64,000 nucleotides of DNA from an uncultured Chloroflexales bacterium (GCA_937902315.1 CALGUG010000012.1:62001-126000); one strand, 5' to 3'; counted from the stretch's first letter, positions 1 through 9,377 are shown. Made by a program: numbers and translations. Notes: a model not told the origin generated them from the letters alone.

Positions 1-1383
1 GCGGCGCCGGGCACGCCCCGAGAGCACTACGCTGCCCTCTACCAGCGCCTTCGCCAGCTACCTCGCTCTGATCTTGAACGCCGCGCCCAAGCCGCCGAGC
101 TCTCCTTCCTCAACCAAGGCATCACCTTCACCGTCTATGGCAACGAACAAGGCACCGAACGCATCATCCCTCACGATCTGCTGCCGCGCATTATTCCCGG
201 TAGCGAATGGGATGTGATCGAAAAGGGCCTTGCTCAGCGAATTAGCGCACTCAATCTGTTTTTAAAAGATATCTATCACGATGGGCGCATTTTAACCGCT
301 GGCGTGGTGCCGCGCGCGCTGATCTACTCCTGTCGCCACTTCCGGCGCGAAATGCGCGGAGTGCGCGTTCCACACGATGTCTATGTCTCGGTGGTTGGCA
401 CCGATCTGATCCGTCTGCCCGATGGGCGCTTCGCCGTTTTGGAAGACAATTTGCGCGTGCCGAGCGGCGTCTCCTATATGCTCGCCAACCGCCAAGTCTT
501 GCGCCACGTCTTCCCTCAACTCTTTCACAACTACGGTGTACGACCGATCGACCATTACGGGCAGATGTTGCTAGCGACTCTGCGCCGCCTGGCGCCCCAC
601 AATCGCCCCGATCCGACCATCGTGCTGCTTACGCCGGGCGTTTTTAACTCGGCCTACTTCGAGCATACCTTTTTGGCGCGCCAAATGGGCGTTGAACTGG
701 TTGAAGGGCGCGACCTGCTGGTGCACGACGATGTGGTCTATATGCGCACAACCGCCGGCCTGCAGCGCGTCGATGTGATCTATCGACGGGTCGACGATGA
801 CTTTATCGATCCGCTCGTGTTTCGCCCGGACTCGGTCTTGGGCGTGGCGGGCCTATTCAATGCCTATCGCGCTGGCAACGTCGCGCTGGCCAATGCGATC
901 GGCACAGGCATCGCCGACGACAAGGCTCTCTATGCCTATGTGCCCGAGATCATTCGCTACTACTTGGGCGAAGAGCCGATTCTGCCCAACGTCGAAACCT
1001 ATCTGCTCAACAACGAGAGCCATTGCAAATATGTCTTGGAAAACCTCGACAAGCTGGTGGTCAAAGCGGTCGGCGAGTCGGGCGGTTATGGCATGCTGAT
1101 CGGCCCACACGCGACGAAAGCCGAGATCGAACAGTTCCGCCGTCAGATTCTGGCCGAGCCGCGCAACTATATCGCCCAGCCGACGCTGGCGCTTTCGAGC
1201 GCGCCCTGTTTCATCGACGGCAATATCGAAGCGCGCCATATCGACCTGCGGCCCTATGTGCTCTTCAGCGGCGAGGTCAACTTGGTGCCCGGCGGTCTAA
1301 CCCGCGTGGCCTTGCGCAAAGGTTCGTTGGTGGTCAATTCGTCTCAAGGCGGTGGCAGCAAAGATACATGGGTGGTTGATTAA
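1..1383 (+). CDS. Circularly permuted ATP-grasp protein (type 2), 5' partial
   Basis: The frame is open from base 1, so the start lies outside the window and 460 residues are visible. The family is recognised from the N-terminal stretch FLNQGITFTVYG, then NSAYFEHTFLARQMG and VEGRDLL, YRRVDDDFIDP, the glycine-rich ESGGYGMLIGP, and the C-terminal GNIEARHIDLRPY and SSQGGGSKDTWV. These are hallmarks of the DUF404/DUF407 circularly permuted ATP-grasp enzymes, thought to ligate an amino acid or peptide through an acyl-phosphate; the substrate is unknown. The stop is followed one base later by the alpha-E gene, so the two are almost certainly co-transcribed. A GTG at 214 is an internal codon, not the start, because the conserved domain begins upstream of it. 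Family is confident, substrate is not. Confidence 0.93.
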   Translation, partial: AAPGTPREHYAALYQRLRQLPRSDLERRAQAAELSFLNQGITFTVYGNEQGTERIIPHDLLPRIIPGSEWDVIEKGLAQRISALNLFLKDIYHDGRILTAGVVPRALIYSCRHFRREMRGVRVPHDVYVSVVGTDLIRLPDGRFAVLEDNLRVPSGVSYMLANRQVLRHVFPQLFHNYGVRPIDHYGQMLLATLRRLAPHNRPDPTIVLLTPGVFNSAYFEHTFLARQMGVELVEGRDLLVHDDVVYMRTTAGLQRVDVIYRRVDDDFIDPLVFRPDSVLGVAGLFNAYRAGNVALANAIGTGIADDKALYAYVPEIIRYYLGEEPILPNVETYLLNNESHCKYVLENLDKLVVKAVGESGGYGMLIGPHATKAEIEQFRRQILAEPRNYIAQPTLALSSAPCFIDGNIEARHIDLRPYVLFSGEVNLVPGGLTRVALRKGSLVVNSSQGGGSKDTWVVD

Positions 1384-1384
1384 G

Positions 1385-2338
1385 ATGCTATCACGAGTCG
1401 CAAACAGTCTGTATTGGATGAGCCGCTATCTTGAGCGCGCCGAACACACCATCCGCGTGATGGATGTGAACTTGGTTTTGATGTTGGATCAAACGCCCGC
1501 CTATGGAGAGAAGCGTTGGAAGCGTCTGCTGCGCAGCCTGCGCATCGACGACATCGACCCCATCCCCGACGATCCACAGGAGATCACGACCAAGCTCTTC
1601 TTCGATCGCAACAGCCTCTACTCGATCATCTCGATGCTTGCCAGCGCGCGCGATAACGCCCGCCAAGTGCGCAATCAGCTTTCGTCGGAGGTCTGGGAAC
1701 AAGTCAATAGCTTGTACCTGAGGGTCAATAGCCTCAAGAGCGACGATATCTGGGGTGGGCACTCGCACCAGCAGTTCCGCGCTATCATCGAAGGCATTCA
1801 GCTCTTCCACGGTATCAGCGATGCTACGATGCGCCACGACGAAGGCTGGCACTTCCTGCAGGTAGGCCGCTACATCGAGCGCGCCAATGCCACAATCGCC
1901 CTGCTGGAAGCCTACTACGCAAACGACGAGGTCGAGATTCAAAACAACCATCACTATCTCGACTGGGTGGGCTTACTCAAATCGCGTACCGCCTTCGAAG
2001 CCTATTGTCAGGTCTATACCGCCGATCTTCGGCCCGATCGCATCGCAGGCTTCTTGCTACTCAACCCAGAGTTTCCGCACTCGCTGCGCTTCGCGACCGA
2101 TCAACTTCAACAAGCCCTGAGCACGATCGCCGATCTCACCAACGCGCGCAAGGGCTTGCAAATCGAACGGGTAGCGGGGCGGCTGCACGCCTTGGTCGCC
2201 TATGCCCAAATCGAAGAGATTTTAGAAGAGAACCTGATCAGCTTCTTGCAGCGCACCCAACAACAGTGCGCCCAACTCAATAGCCTATTGCACGAGGTCT
2301 ATTTTCAGCCGCCGATCGAAGCGATTTTGCCTAACTAG
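1385..2338 (+). CDS. Alpha-E domain-containing protein
   Basis: A 317-residue, mostly helical protein that opens with MLSRVANSLYWMSRYLERAE, the standard start of the alpha-E family (DUF403). The ATG at 1385 is chosen because it gives that start and lies one base after the upstream stop; a longer in-frame reading from 1352 would overlap the ATP-grasp gene. Later motifs include ARDNARQVRNQLSSEVWEQ and GRYIERANATIALLEAY. Alpha-E proteins are nearly always encoded next to permuted ATP-grasp and transglutaminase genes and are presumed partners of the ligase. No catalytic residues are assigned. The transglutaminase gene follows after 32 bp, in the same direction. Confidence 0.93.
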   Translation: MLSRVANSLYWMSRYLERAEHTIRVMDVNLVLMLDQTPAYGEKRWKRLLRSLRIDDIDPIPDDPQEITTKLFFDRNSLYSIISMLASARDNARQVRNQLSSEVWEQVNSLYLRVNSLKSDDIWGGHSHQQFRAIIEGIQLFHGISDATMRHDEGWHFLQVGRYIERANATIALLEAYYANDEVEIQNNHHYLDWVGLLKSRTAFEAYCQVYTADLRPDRIAGFLLLNPEFPHSLRFATDQLQQALSTIADLTNARKGLQIERVAGRLHALVAYAQIEEILEENLISFLQRTQQQCAQLNSLLHEVYFQPPIEAILPN

Positions 2339-2370
2339 AGTAGAAGCGCCAGTCGCCAGCGAGATTGCCT

Positions 2371-3318
2371 ATGATGTACACAATTCGCCATGTCACCCGT
2401 TTTCGCTACAGCGCCCCTGTCAGCGAAAGCGTGATGGAAGTGCGTATGCAGCCCCGTCGCGATGATACGCAGCACTGTCTCTCGTTTGAACTTACGACCG
2501 ATCCGCCAGCCCGCGTAACTGTGAGCCGCGATTATCTCGGCAACATTGTGCAGCACTTCGATGTGCTGCGCCCACACCAAGAGCTTACGATCGTGGCTCA
2601 GTCTTTGGTCACCACATCGCCCCGCGCCGAGCTGCCTTTGCTAGGCCCAAGCGCTTGGGATGCGCTCGACCAGTTGGTGAACGAAGGCGACTACGTCGAG
2701 ATGTTGATCCCCAGCCGCTTCGCCCAACCGACCGAGCGTTTGCGGGCGCTCTATAAAGAGTTCAACTTGGGGCGACGCGATGACCCGCTCAGTCTGGTAC
2801 AAGAGATATCGCATAAGATCCACCAGCATTTCAGCTACACGCCCCAAAGCACGCGAGTCGATTCCCCGATCGACGAGGCGCTCGAGCTACGTGGTGGCGT
2901 CTGCCAAGACTTCAGCCACATTATGATCGCTCTGGTACGCGAATTGGGCATACCAGCCCGTTACGTCAGCGGCTATCTCTTCCACGAGCGCGACGAGCGT
3001 TCTAGCCGCGCCCCCGACGCCAGCCACGCTTGGGTCGAAGTGCTCTTGCCAGAATTAGGCTGGGTCGGCTTCGATCCCACCAACAATACCTTGGCAGGCG
3101 AGCGCCATATTCGAGTGGCGGTCGGGCGCGATTACGCCGATGTGCCGCCAACACGCGGGGTCTTTAAAGGCAACGCAACTACTGAACTTGGGGTCGCGGT
3201 TCAGGTACGCCTGGCCGATAGCAACGATCCGGTCATCGACGATGAGTTGCTGCTCGTTATGAAGCCGCTCTCTCTGCCAAACAATGCGGGTGAACAACCC
3301 GAACAACAACAACAATAG
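2371..3318 (+). CDS. Transglutaminase-like cysteine protease, first of three
   Basis: A 315-residue protein. An N-terminal beta domain (YTIRHVTRFRYSAPVSES, residues 3-20) typical of bacterial transglutaminase-like proteins precedes a core with Cys178 in RGGVCQDFSH, His219 in ASHAWVEV and Asp235 in GFDPTNN, so the Cys-His-Asp triad is intact. There is no signal peptide, so a cytoplasmic location is likely. Two ATGs at 2371 and 2374 are possible starts; a TTG at 2365 is less likely. It follows the ATP-grasp and alpha-E genes closely. The family is proposed to cleave or transfer peptides made by the ligase; that role is inferred from gene neighbourhood. Confidence 0.9.
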   Translation: MMYTIRHVTRFRYSAPVSESVMEVRMQPRRDDTQHCLSFELTTDPPARVTVSRDYLGNIVQHFDVLRPHQELTIVAQSLVTTSPRAELPLLGPSAWDALDQLVNEGDYVEMLIPSRFAQPTERLRALYKEFNLGRRDDPLSLVQEISHKIHQHFSYTPQSTRVDSPIDEALELRGGVCQDFSHIMIALVRELGIPARYVSGYLFHERDERSSRAPDASHAWVEVLLPELGWVGFDPTNNTLAGERHIRVAVGRDYADVPPTRGVFKGNATTELGVAVQVRLADSNDPVIDDELLLVMKPLSLPNNAGEQPEQQQQ

Positions 3319-3705
3319 GCGATCGACAGCATCAGTTCGTTCCCTTCTCACGTGTCTCCGCTCTTATCTGTATACGTTTCAGCCAAGCGGAGTCCCTCCT
3401 TATTTTGTGCGAAGTTCAGCTCGATCGAGGGCGAGGGATGGCGAGCGTTCGAGGCTGGTATCACATCCGCCTGAGCATGAATCGCTTTGTGACACTTATA
3501 AACTTCCACAATTTTCAGAAACGATCTCTGTTTACTAGGGTTGTCCCGCATAATCCATACATCCAAAATCGGTTATGATTGCTCTATAACGCTCGCTGAT
3601 CGATCAATCATTGTTGGGCCACGTTATTTTTCTGCCTTAAACCGATGTTGAACGCAACTCCCTAGCAAGCGCAGTCTCAATGATCACGTGTATAAGGAGA
3701 TCATC
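3319..3705. other. Intergenic gap without a recognised gene
   Basis: This 387-bp gap separates the first and second transglutaminase genes. I see no convincing ORF, tRNA or terminator and no copy of the dispersed repeat core. The downstream gene probably has its own promoter here, but no well-matched hexamer pair was found. Confidence 0.5.
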
Positions 3706-4563
3706 ATGGAGCACTTGTACCTTCGGATCGGTTGCGATATCCACTACAAATTTGAACACGAGACGCCGATTTTATTCATCGTGCAACCCGAACATCAGGC
3801 CCAACAACGCATCATCGACGAGCGCTGGAGCACGCATCCGCACACTCCTATCGAAGGGTTACGCGACAGTTTTGGTAACTTAATTTGGCGGCTAATCGCA
3901 CCACAAGGCGACTTTCAGCTCTGCTACGATGCCATAGCACAAGTACCTCGCAGCGCCGATACGATCTTGCCTCACCTGCCAAAAAGTCCAATTGAGCAAC
4001 TTTCGGGTGATGTGATATCATACCTTTGGCCGAGCCGTTACTGCGAATCGGATCTGCTGATCGATGAGGCCTGGCGTCTATTCGGGCATATCAATGGTGG
4101 TTGGGCTCAAGTTCAAGCCATTTGCGACTGGATGCATCGCGAGATCACCTATGCCCCAGGAAGCACTTCATCGACAATTAGCCTTGAAGTCTATCGGCAA
4201 CGGCGCGGGGTGTGTCGCGACTTTGCTCATCTTGCGATCAGCTTTTGCCGCTCGCTGAATATTCCAGCGCGTTATGTCTGTGGGTTTTTGCCAGATGTCG
4301 AAGTTGAACCAAACCCGATCCCCATGGACTTTCACGCTTGGTTTGAAGCTTATCTCGATGGCGCTTGGCATACCTTCGACGCCCGCCATAATGTGCCACG
4401 GGTCGGGCGCGTCGTGATCGCTCGCGGGCGCGATGCTGTCGATTGTGCTTGGTCGACCGTGTTTGGCAGTGCACAGCTCGTCAATCTTACCGTTTGGGCC
4501 GATGAGATTTCTGCATCGACCCGTATCAGTAGCAGCCCAACTGAATCGCAGGCGAAAGTGTAA
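3706..4563 (+). CDS. Transglutaminase-like cysteine protease, second of three
   Basis: A 285-residue transglutaminase-like protein. The ATG at 3706 is chosen because AAGGAG at 3694-3699 lies six bases upstream; the longer reading from GTG 3688 lacks such a site. The triad is intact: Cys170 in RRGVCRDFAH, His210 in DFHAWFEAY and Asp225 in TFDARHN. The last motif departs from the usual FDPTNN, marking a different subgroup from its neighbours, close to proteins whose C-terminus reads FDARHNxPRxGRV. No signal peptide. It lies 387 bp after the first copy and six bases before the third. Activity on ligase-made peptides is inferred from context. Confidence 0.88.
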   Translation: MEHLYLRIGCDIHYKFEHETPILFIVQPEHQAQQRIIDERWSTHPHTPIEGLRDSFGNLIWRLIAPQGDFQLCYDAIAQVPRSADTILPHLPKSPIEQLSGDVISYLWPSRYCESDLLIDEAWRLFGHINGGWAQVQAICDWMHREITYAPGSTSSTISLEVYRQRRGVCRDFAHLAISFCRSLNIPARYVCGFLPDVEVEPNPIPMDFHAWFEAYLDGAWHTFDARHNVPRVGRVVIARGRDAVDCAWSTVFGSAQLVNLTVWADEISASTRISSSPTESQAKV

Positions 4564-4569
4564 TAGGTT

Positions 4570-5490
4570 TTGCTCACGCATAGCACATGGGCGCTCGAGC
4601 TTCCCCTGCTCGATCACAAAGAAGTCGATTGGAAGCGGGTGAAGCGCATGCGCTACTTCTGTTATCAACGTTTTTACTACAACTATCCCGGGCCGATACA
4701 CACGCTTCGTCAGCGTCTCATGGTGATTCCGCCGGATCGCATCGGTGACCAAGAGGTCATCGAACAACAGCTGACGGTCGCGCCTTACCCCGCCCAGGCG
4801 AAGCAACTGAGCGATTGCTACGGCAACCGCGTCTGGGAGCTACACATCGCTCACGTCGAGCGCGAGATCGCCTTCGAATGCATCGTAAGTGTCGAGCGTC
4901 GCGCTCCCCAAGCTACCATTCTGCTCGATCGCGAGCAGGTCGAGCCCTTCTACGCCCCAACCGAACTTACCCAAGCTGATCAACGTATTCTCGAAGTCGC
5001 TCAATCGCTCGCCCAAGGTGAACAAAACCACGAGGCGATCGCTCAGCGTTTGAGCGATTGGATCTATGCCACCATGCGCTATCGATCAGGCGTAACCGGC
5101 GTTGGCACTAGTGCAGCCCAAGCGCTTGCGATCGAAGCCGGTCTGTGTCAAGACTATTCGCATATTATGCTCGCGATGTGCCGCGCTCTGAGTATTCCGG
5201 CCCGTTATGTCTCGGGGCATATGCTGGCCGATGGCGGCTCGCACGCTTGGGTCGATGTGCTCGTCCCCAATGGCGAAGGTCGCTTCCGTGCGATCGCCTT
5301 TGACCCCACCAACAACCGCCGACCCGACCTTAGTTATGCGATCGTAGCTACCGGGCGCGACTATCGCGATGTGGCACCAACCTCGGGTAGCTTTACAGCG
5401 CCCTATGGCGGACGGCTCTCGTTCAATAAACGCGCCGGGCTAACTCTCGTGGAATATAACGATGGCGAAGTGCTCGAAAGCACTGGTTAG
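4570..5490 (+). CDS. Transglutaminase-like cysteine protease, third of three
   Basis: A reading of 306 residues from TTG 4570, in the same frame as the preceding gene and separated from it by the double stop TAATAG. ATG 4648 is an alternative start that would begin MRYFCYQRFYYNYPG, matching the usual N-terminal beta strand, so the true start is uncertain. Counting from 4570, Cys193 (AGLCQDYSH), His225 (GSHAWVDV) and Asp245 (FDPTNNR) form the triad. It is more like the first copy than the second. Three consecutive, catalytically complete paralogues beside one ATP-grasp gene are unusual. The downstream 690 bp belong to the acs leader. Confidence 0.88.
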   Translation: MLTHSTWALELPLLDHKEVDWKRVKRMRYFCYQRFYYNYPGPIHTLRQRLMVIPPDRIGDQEVIEQQLTVAPYPAQAKQLSDCYGNRVWELHIAHVEREIAFECIVSVERRAPQATILLDREQVEPFYAPTELTQADQRILEVAQSLAQGEQNHEAIAQRLSDWIYATMRYRSGVTGVGTSAAQALAIEAGLCQDYSHIMLAMCRALSIPARYVSGHMLADGGSHAWVDVLVPNGEGRFRAIAFDPTNNRRPDLSYAIVATGRDYRDVAPTSGSFTAPYGGRLSFNKRAGLTLVEYNDGEVLESTG

Positions 5491-5647
5491 TTTCTGATCG
5501 CTCTCCTCAACAAGTAACCACTCCCAAAGAGAATTACTGCATTCGCTGTCTAGGAAAAAATCATAGCAAAAAAGACTTAAAACGATAGCCAAAAGCTTCA
5601 AAGTATTGTTAAAATACTGGTACACTATAGTCTCAATAGCCGTGGGT

Positions 5648-6168
5648 TATAATGAGGTGCGATGATGCAGCCAGCGTGTCAGTTGTATAGACAAGACACC
5701 AAGTTGAGCGCTCGGCCAACTTGGTTATTTCGGCTGCTCACAAATACTACGGCCCCACATCGTATCGTAGTAGCTGCGCTCTCAAACCCAATGAAGCTTT
5801 AACCACCTAGCCAGCAGGTGGACATGAGGCTTTTCGTGCTGTGGTAGGGGTTGTAACCAAGCAGCATGCTTGGGACTGTACGCGAGCAACGGTCTCGCCT
5901 CTATCGCCGATTGCGGCGATGACCAAAAAGTACATGATGCGACTGAGATATGCACTAGCTCGGTGTGTATTGCAGGCGGTCACACAAAGATGTGACCTGA
6001 TCGGTCGATTTGATTGAACAACAACCCGCAATCTAATAGCCGATCAGGTTTAGGAAGCTTTGAGCAATGGCTAAGCGGTGATGATGCAACAGGTTCTCGC
6101 TCATAGCGTATGACCCAAGCAGAACGTCACCGGTGCTCAAACAGACTTCGCAGGTACCTAACAGATCC
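5648..6168 (+). promoter_or_regulatory. Candidate long structured leader upstream of acs
   Basis: This covers most of a 691-bp gene-free interval (5491-6181). It starts at a TATAAT (5648-5653) with no convincing -35 and is densely filled with short perfect inverted repeats: 5699-5706/5717-5724, 5745-5751/5766-5772, 5803-5808/5816-5821, 5882-5886/5894-5898, 5903-5908/5915-5920, 5978-5984/5991-5997 and 5996-6004/6040-6048. The last two stems share bases, so they compete. It does not match tmRNA, RNase P, T-box, cobalamin or SAM riboswitch signatures known to me. It may be a cis-regulatory leader for acs or an independent RNA; neither is shown. Confidence 0.35.
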
Positions 6169-6181
6169 AAGGAGTTAAAAC

Positions 6182-8134
6182 ATGAGCAGCGAGCAGTCTA
6201 ACACCGTAAGCACGGGAGAGCAGGAATATCCCAAATTCTACTACCCGCCTGAGAAACTGGTAGAAGAGTCGAACATCTGGGCCTACGCCCGCGAAAAAGG
6301 TTTCTCGAATTTCGAGGACCTCTATAAGTGGACGATCGAGAACCCCGAGCAGTTCTGGTCTGAAATGGCTCAGCGCTACATCAGCTGGTACAAGCCCTGG
6401 AGCCAAGTGCTCGACGATTCCAATAAGCCTTTCTTCAAGTGGTTCATCGACGGCAAAACCAACGCCTACTACAATGCCGTAGAGCGCCACGCTAAGGGTC
6501 CGAACCGCGATAAAGTCGCGATCATTTGGGAATCGGAAAAGGGCGAGACCCGCACCTACACCTATGCCCAAATGGATAAAGAGATCAACCGTTTGGCGAA
6601 CGTGCTCAAGAGCAAGGGCGTGGGCAAGGGTGATCGCGTCACCATCTACCTGTCGCGTGTTCCTGAACTGGTCTTTGCCATGCTGGCGGTGGTCAAGATC
6701 GGTGCTGTTCACTCGGTGGTCTATGGTGGTTTCTCGACCGAAGCGCTGCACTCACGCATCGAAGATGCTCAGTCGAAGGTGTTGATCACGGGCGACGGCG
6801 GCTGGATGAACAACAAGATCGTCGAGTTGAAGAAGATCACCGACGATGCTGTCGATCGCGCTTCCGATATTGTGAAGTGTGTACTGGTGCTCAAGCATAC
6901 CGGTCACGACATTCACATGACCGAAGGTCGCGATGTTTGGTGGCACGAAGAGATCGCCAAGCCCGGCATGGATGATCCCTGCCCGACCGAAGAGATGGAT
7001 GCCGAAGACCCGATGTTTATGCTCTATACCTCGGGAACCACTGGCACCCCCAAGGGTCTGGTGCACACCTGCGGCGGCTACCAAGTCTATGCTGCTACCA
7101 CCTTGAGCATGACCTTCGACCTCAAGCCAGATGACATTTGGTGGTGTGCTGCTGACCCAGGCTGGATCACCGGACACTCCTACATCGTCTACGCGCCCCA
7201 CTTCTTAGGCATGACCCAAGTGATCTACGAAGGCGCGCCGACCTTCCCCCACCCGGGCCGCTGGTGGGAGATCGCCGAGAAGTATGGCGTGACTGCGCTC
7301 TACTGTGCGCCCACCGCGATTCGCGGTCTGATGCGCTTTGGCGATGAGTGGCCTGCCAAGTACAATCTGAGCAAGCTGCGCATTCTCGGTTCGGTGGGCG
7401 AGCCGATCAACCCCGAAGCATGGCGCTGGTATCACCGCGCGGTCGGCGGCGGACGCTGCCCGATCATGGATACTTGGTGGCAGACCGAGACCGGTGGCTT
7501 TATGATCGCCCCCAACCCGACTACCCCGCTCAAGCCCGGTTCGGGCACCAAGCCGGTCTTGGGTATCGTGGCCGATGTGCTGAACGAAGAGGGCGAGCCA
7601 GCCAAGGCTAACGAAGACGGCCTGCTGGTCATCAAGACCCCGTGGCCCGGCATGCTGCGCACCATCCACGGTTCGCCCGAGCGCTATGTCCAGCAATACT
7701 GGTCGCGCATCGAAGGCATGTACACCGCTGGCGACGCGGCTCGCAAGGACGAGGACGGCTACTTCTGGATCATCGGCCGCATCGACGACGTCATTAAGGT
7801 TTCGGGTTACCGCTTGGGTACCGCCGAAATCGAGTCGGCGCTGGTCTCGCACCCCGCTGTGGCCGAGGCCGCTGCGATCGGCTTGCCGCACGAAGTCAAG
7901 GGCAACGCTATCCACACCTATGTGATTCTGCGCCAAGGCTTCGAGCCCAGCGAAGAGCTGGCCCAAGAGCTGCGCTTGCACGTCGGCAAAGAGCTTGGCC
8001 CGATCACCCGCCCGGAAGCGGTCAACTTCGTCAACAGCCTGCCGAAGACTCGCTCGGGCAAGATCATGCGTCGTGTGCTCAAGGCGCGCGCGCTCGGCCT
8101 GCCCGAAGGCGACCTCAGCACACTCGAAGGCTAA
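6182..8134 (+). CDS. acs: Acetyl-CoA synthetase, AMP-forming
   Basis: A 650-residue cytoplasmic enzyme, full length for the family, that makes acetyl-CoA from acetate, ATP and CoA through acetyl-AMP. The start ATG has AAGGAG eleven to six bases upstream. Key sites are the P-loop-like YTSGTTGTPKG (residues 282-292), the adenylate motif DTWWQTETGG, the hinge region IDDVIKVSGYRLG and the catalytic lysine Lys627 in RSGKIMRR, the residue acetylated by Pat-type enzymes in other bacteria. The coding sequence is GC-richer and more codon-biased than its neighbours, consistent with high expression. It is monocistronic: a long leader precedes it and a strong terminator follows. Confidence 0.97.
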   Translation: MSSEQSNTVSTGEQEYPKFYYPPEKLVEESNIWAYAREKGFSNFEDLYKWTIENPEQFWSEMAQRYISWYKPWSQVLDDSNKPFFKWFIDGKTNAYYNAVERHAKGPNRDKVAIIWESEKGETRTYTYAQMDKEINRLANVLKSKGVGKGDRVTIYLSRVPELVFAMLAVVKIGAVHSVVYGGFSTEALHSRIEDAQSKVLITGDGGWMNNKIVELKKITDDAVDRASDIVKCVLVLKHTGHDIHMTEGRDVWWHEEIAKPGMDDPCPTEEMDAEDPMFMLYTSGTTGTPKGLVHTCGGYQVYAATTLSMTFDLKPDDIWWCAADPGWITGHSYIVYAPHFLGMTQVIYEGAPTFPHPGRWWEIAEKYGVTALYCAPTAIRGLMRFGDEWPAKYNLSKLRILGSVGEPINPEAWRWYHRAVGGGRCPIMDTWWQTETGGFMIAPNPTTPLKPGSGTKPVLGIVADVLNEEGEPAKANEDGLLVIKTPWPGMLRTIHGSPERYVQQYWSRIEGMYTAGDAARKDEDGYFWIIGRIDDVIKVSGYRLGTAEIESALVSHPAVAEAAAIGLPHEVKGNAIHTYVILRQGFEPSEELAQELRLHVGKELGPITRPEAVNFVNSLPKTRSGKIMRRVLKARALGLPEGDLSTLEG

Positions 8135-8157
8135 TCTCGCTTTTGTGAGCGAAACGA

Positions 8158-8190
8158 TGGCCCTTTGGATCTCTCCAAAGGGCCATTTTT
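8158..8190 (+). terminator. Rho-independent terminator of acs
   Basis: A perfect 11-bp stem (8158-8168 with 8175-8185; TGGCCCTTTGG / CCAAAGGGCCA) with a six-base loop and five Ts follows the acs stop by 23 bp. Confidence 0.93.
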
Positions 8191-8244
8191 CTTTTATCGC
8201 ACCTCCGCTTCTGCCGAAGGCAGTAATAGCAAGTCCGTTTGATC

Positions 8245-8548
8245 ATACGAAATCCGTTAAAAGACTAGTACTCTCAACACAGGAGAACAAAAACCGGGGA
8301 AAAGGTTGTGTAAGTAAGTGATCTAGCGAATTTGGCATCACTTCAGCACTCTGGCGGCTTGGCCCCTTTCCCAAAGAGGGCGGCTAGCGCGTCCGCCTTC
8401 GGCTACCAACAGCTCGCCCGTAAGCAGAGTGTTGTAGCTGTGTGCCGAGAGAGCGTCCCCACATACGTCGATTCCAGTGGAACTTGACTATTTTTTCATC
8501 TTCCCGCCTTGAGAGAATACAAGTCTTTAAAACGGGTTCGGTATGACG
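8245..8548. repeat. Composite repeat: short, long and short element fused
   Basis: A short element starts with ATACGAAATCC at 8245 and reaches the junction AATTTGGCA near 8337. There it joins a long element in the CGCGTCC orientation (core 8388-8410). A second, inverted short element then ends GGTTCGGTATGA near 8546. The outer ends are inverted copies of each other. Confidence 0.7.
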
Positions 8549-8584
8549 AGGTATGCAGAGTGGCATCGGACGAGCGATCTAGCC

Positions 8585-8690
8585 CTGGTATGGGAGGACG
8601 GCCGCTTTGGTAGCCGTAGGCGGACGCGGTTGAGACCGCATGGAAGGGAGAAACGAGGCCGCTAGAGCATGAAGCTCATCAAGCGGGATT
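8585..8690. repeat. Long repeat element, reverse-oriented core
   Basis: The core occupies 8607-8628 (TAGCCGTAGGCGGACGCG). The right flank GACCGCATGGAAGGGAG and the end CAAGCGGGATTG match the family. The left boundary is unclear. Confidence 0.65.
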
Positions 8691-9377
8691 GCTGATGTTT
8701 CGCTGATACGCAATAGACAAGAGCGTTCTCGTCTGTGGCAGGGCGAACATACTTGCTCTGGAGCGATTAAGCGAATGTGATCTAAGAAAAGTGGAGATTT
8801 TTAGAAGTGTTGAAAGGATAGCTTACAAAATTCCTTTACGCATTAGCCTAGCAGCAAATTGCAGAGATAAAGATCATAATCACACATATTCATACTCAAG
8901 CGATCAGTTTTTTCAAGATGGTAGAAAATATTTCTATAAATCTTACTCGTGATTGGTAATAGAGCCCGTTTATGCTGGATACGTAACAGCAAATAGAGAA
9001 CGAGGGATGTCAACACTATCGCTCTATACAAGATCTCTTTCAAATCGAGATCGTTTCAAACCAGTCTAGTGAAAAACCCCTATTCAATACCTGCCTACTT
9101 CGCATCTCCTCCCAGCTTCTGCCTATGATATGGGTTACACCCATCGCTCCTCGCATAGATCGATCGCTTTAGATACAATCGATGGGAAGGCTCGCCCTTT
9201 TGAGCCACCATAACAAGCAAACCCAATACAAGCAGTGCTCAAGCAGGCCCGCTTCGAAGCAATCCAAGCAGAGTCGATTGGTAGGCAAACAGTGGGTTAC
9301 ACGATAGATCGTATCTCAAAGCATCGCCTAGTCTAGATTTCGAGCTGAACATCTCTCTGAGCAAGATAGGAAACAGT

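Larger units (their letters stand above)
8191..9377. other. Long gene-free region with repeat elements
   Basis: The first 500 bp carry dispersed repeat elements, listed separately. From about 8700 to 9370 the DNA becomes AT-richer and holds no ORF I can support; a 66-codon minus-strand frame at 8843-9043 has only a TTG start and no family resemblance. Confidence 0.5.

Noticed and set aside
3284..3538. 84-codon ORF across the end of the first transglutaminase gene
   Set aside because: Begins inside the upstream gene, has no ribosome-binding site and no protein-like composition.
5648..6168. acs leader as tmRNA or RNase P RNA
   Set aside because: No tRNA-like T-arm and CCA end, no tag-peptide frame, and no GAGGAAAGTCC-type RNase P core were found.
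8843..9043. 66-codon minus-strand ORF in the AT-rich gap
   Set aside because: TTG start, no ribosome-binding site, no family resemblance, and AT-rich DNA yields such hydrophobic frames by chance.
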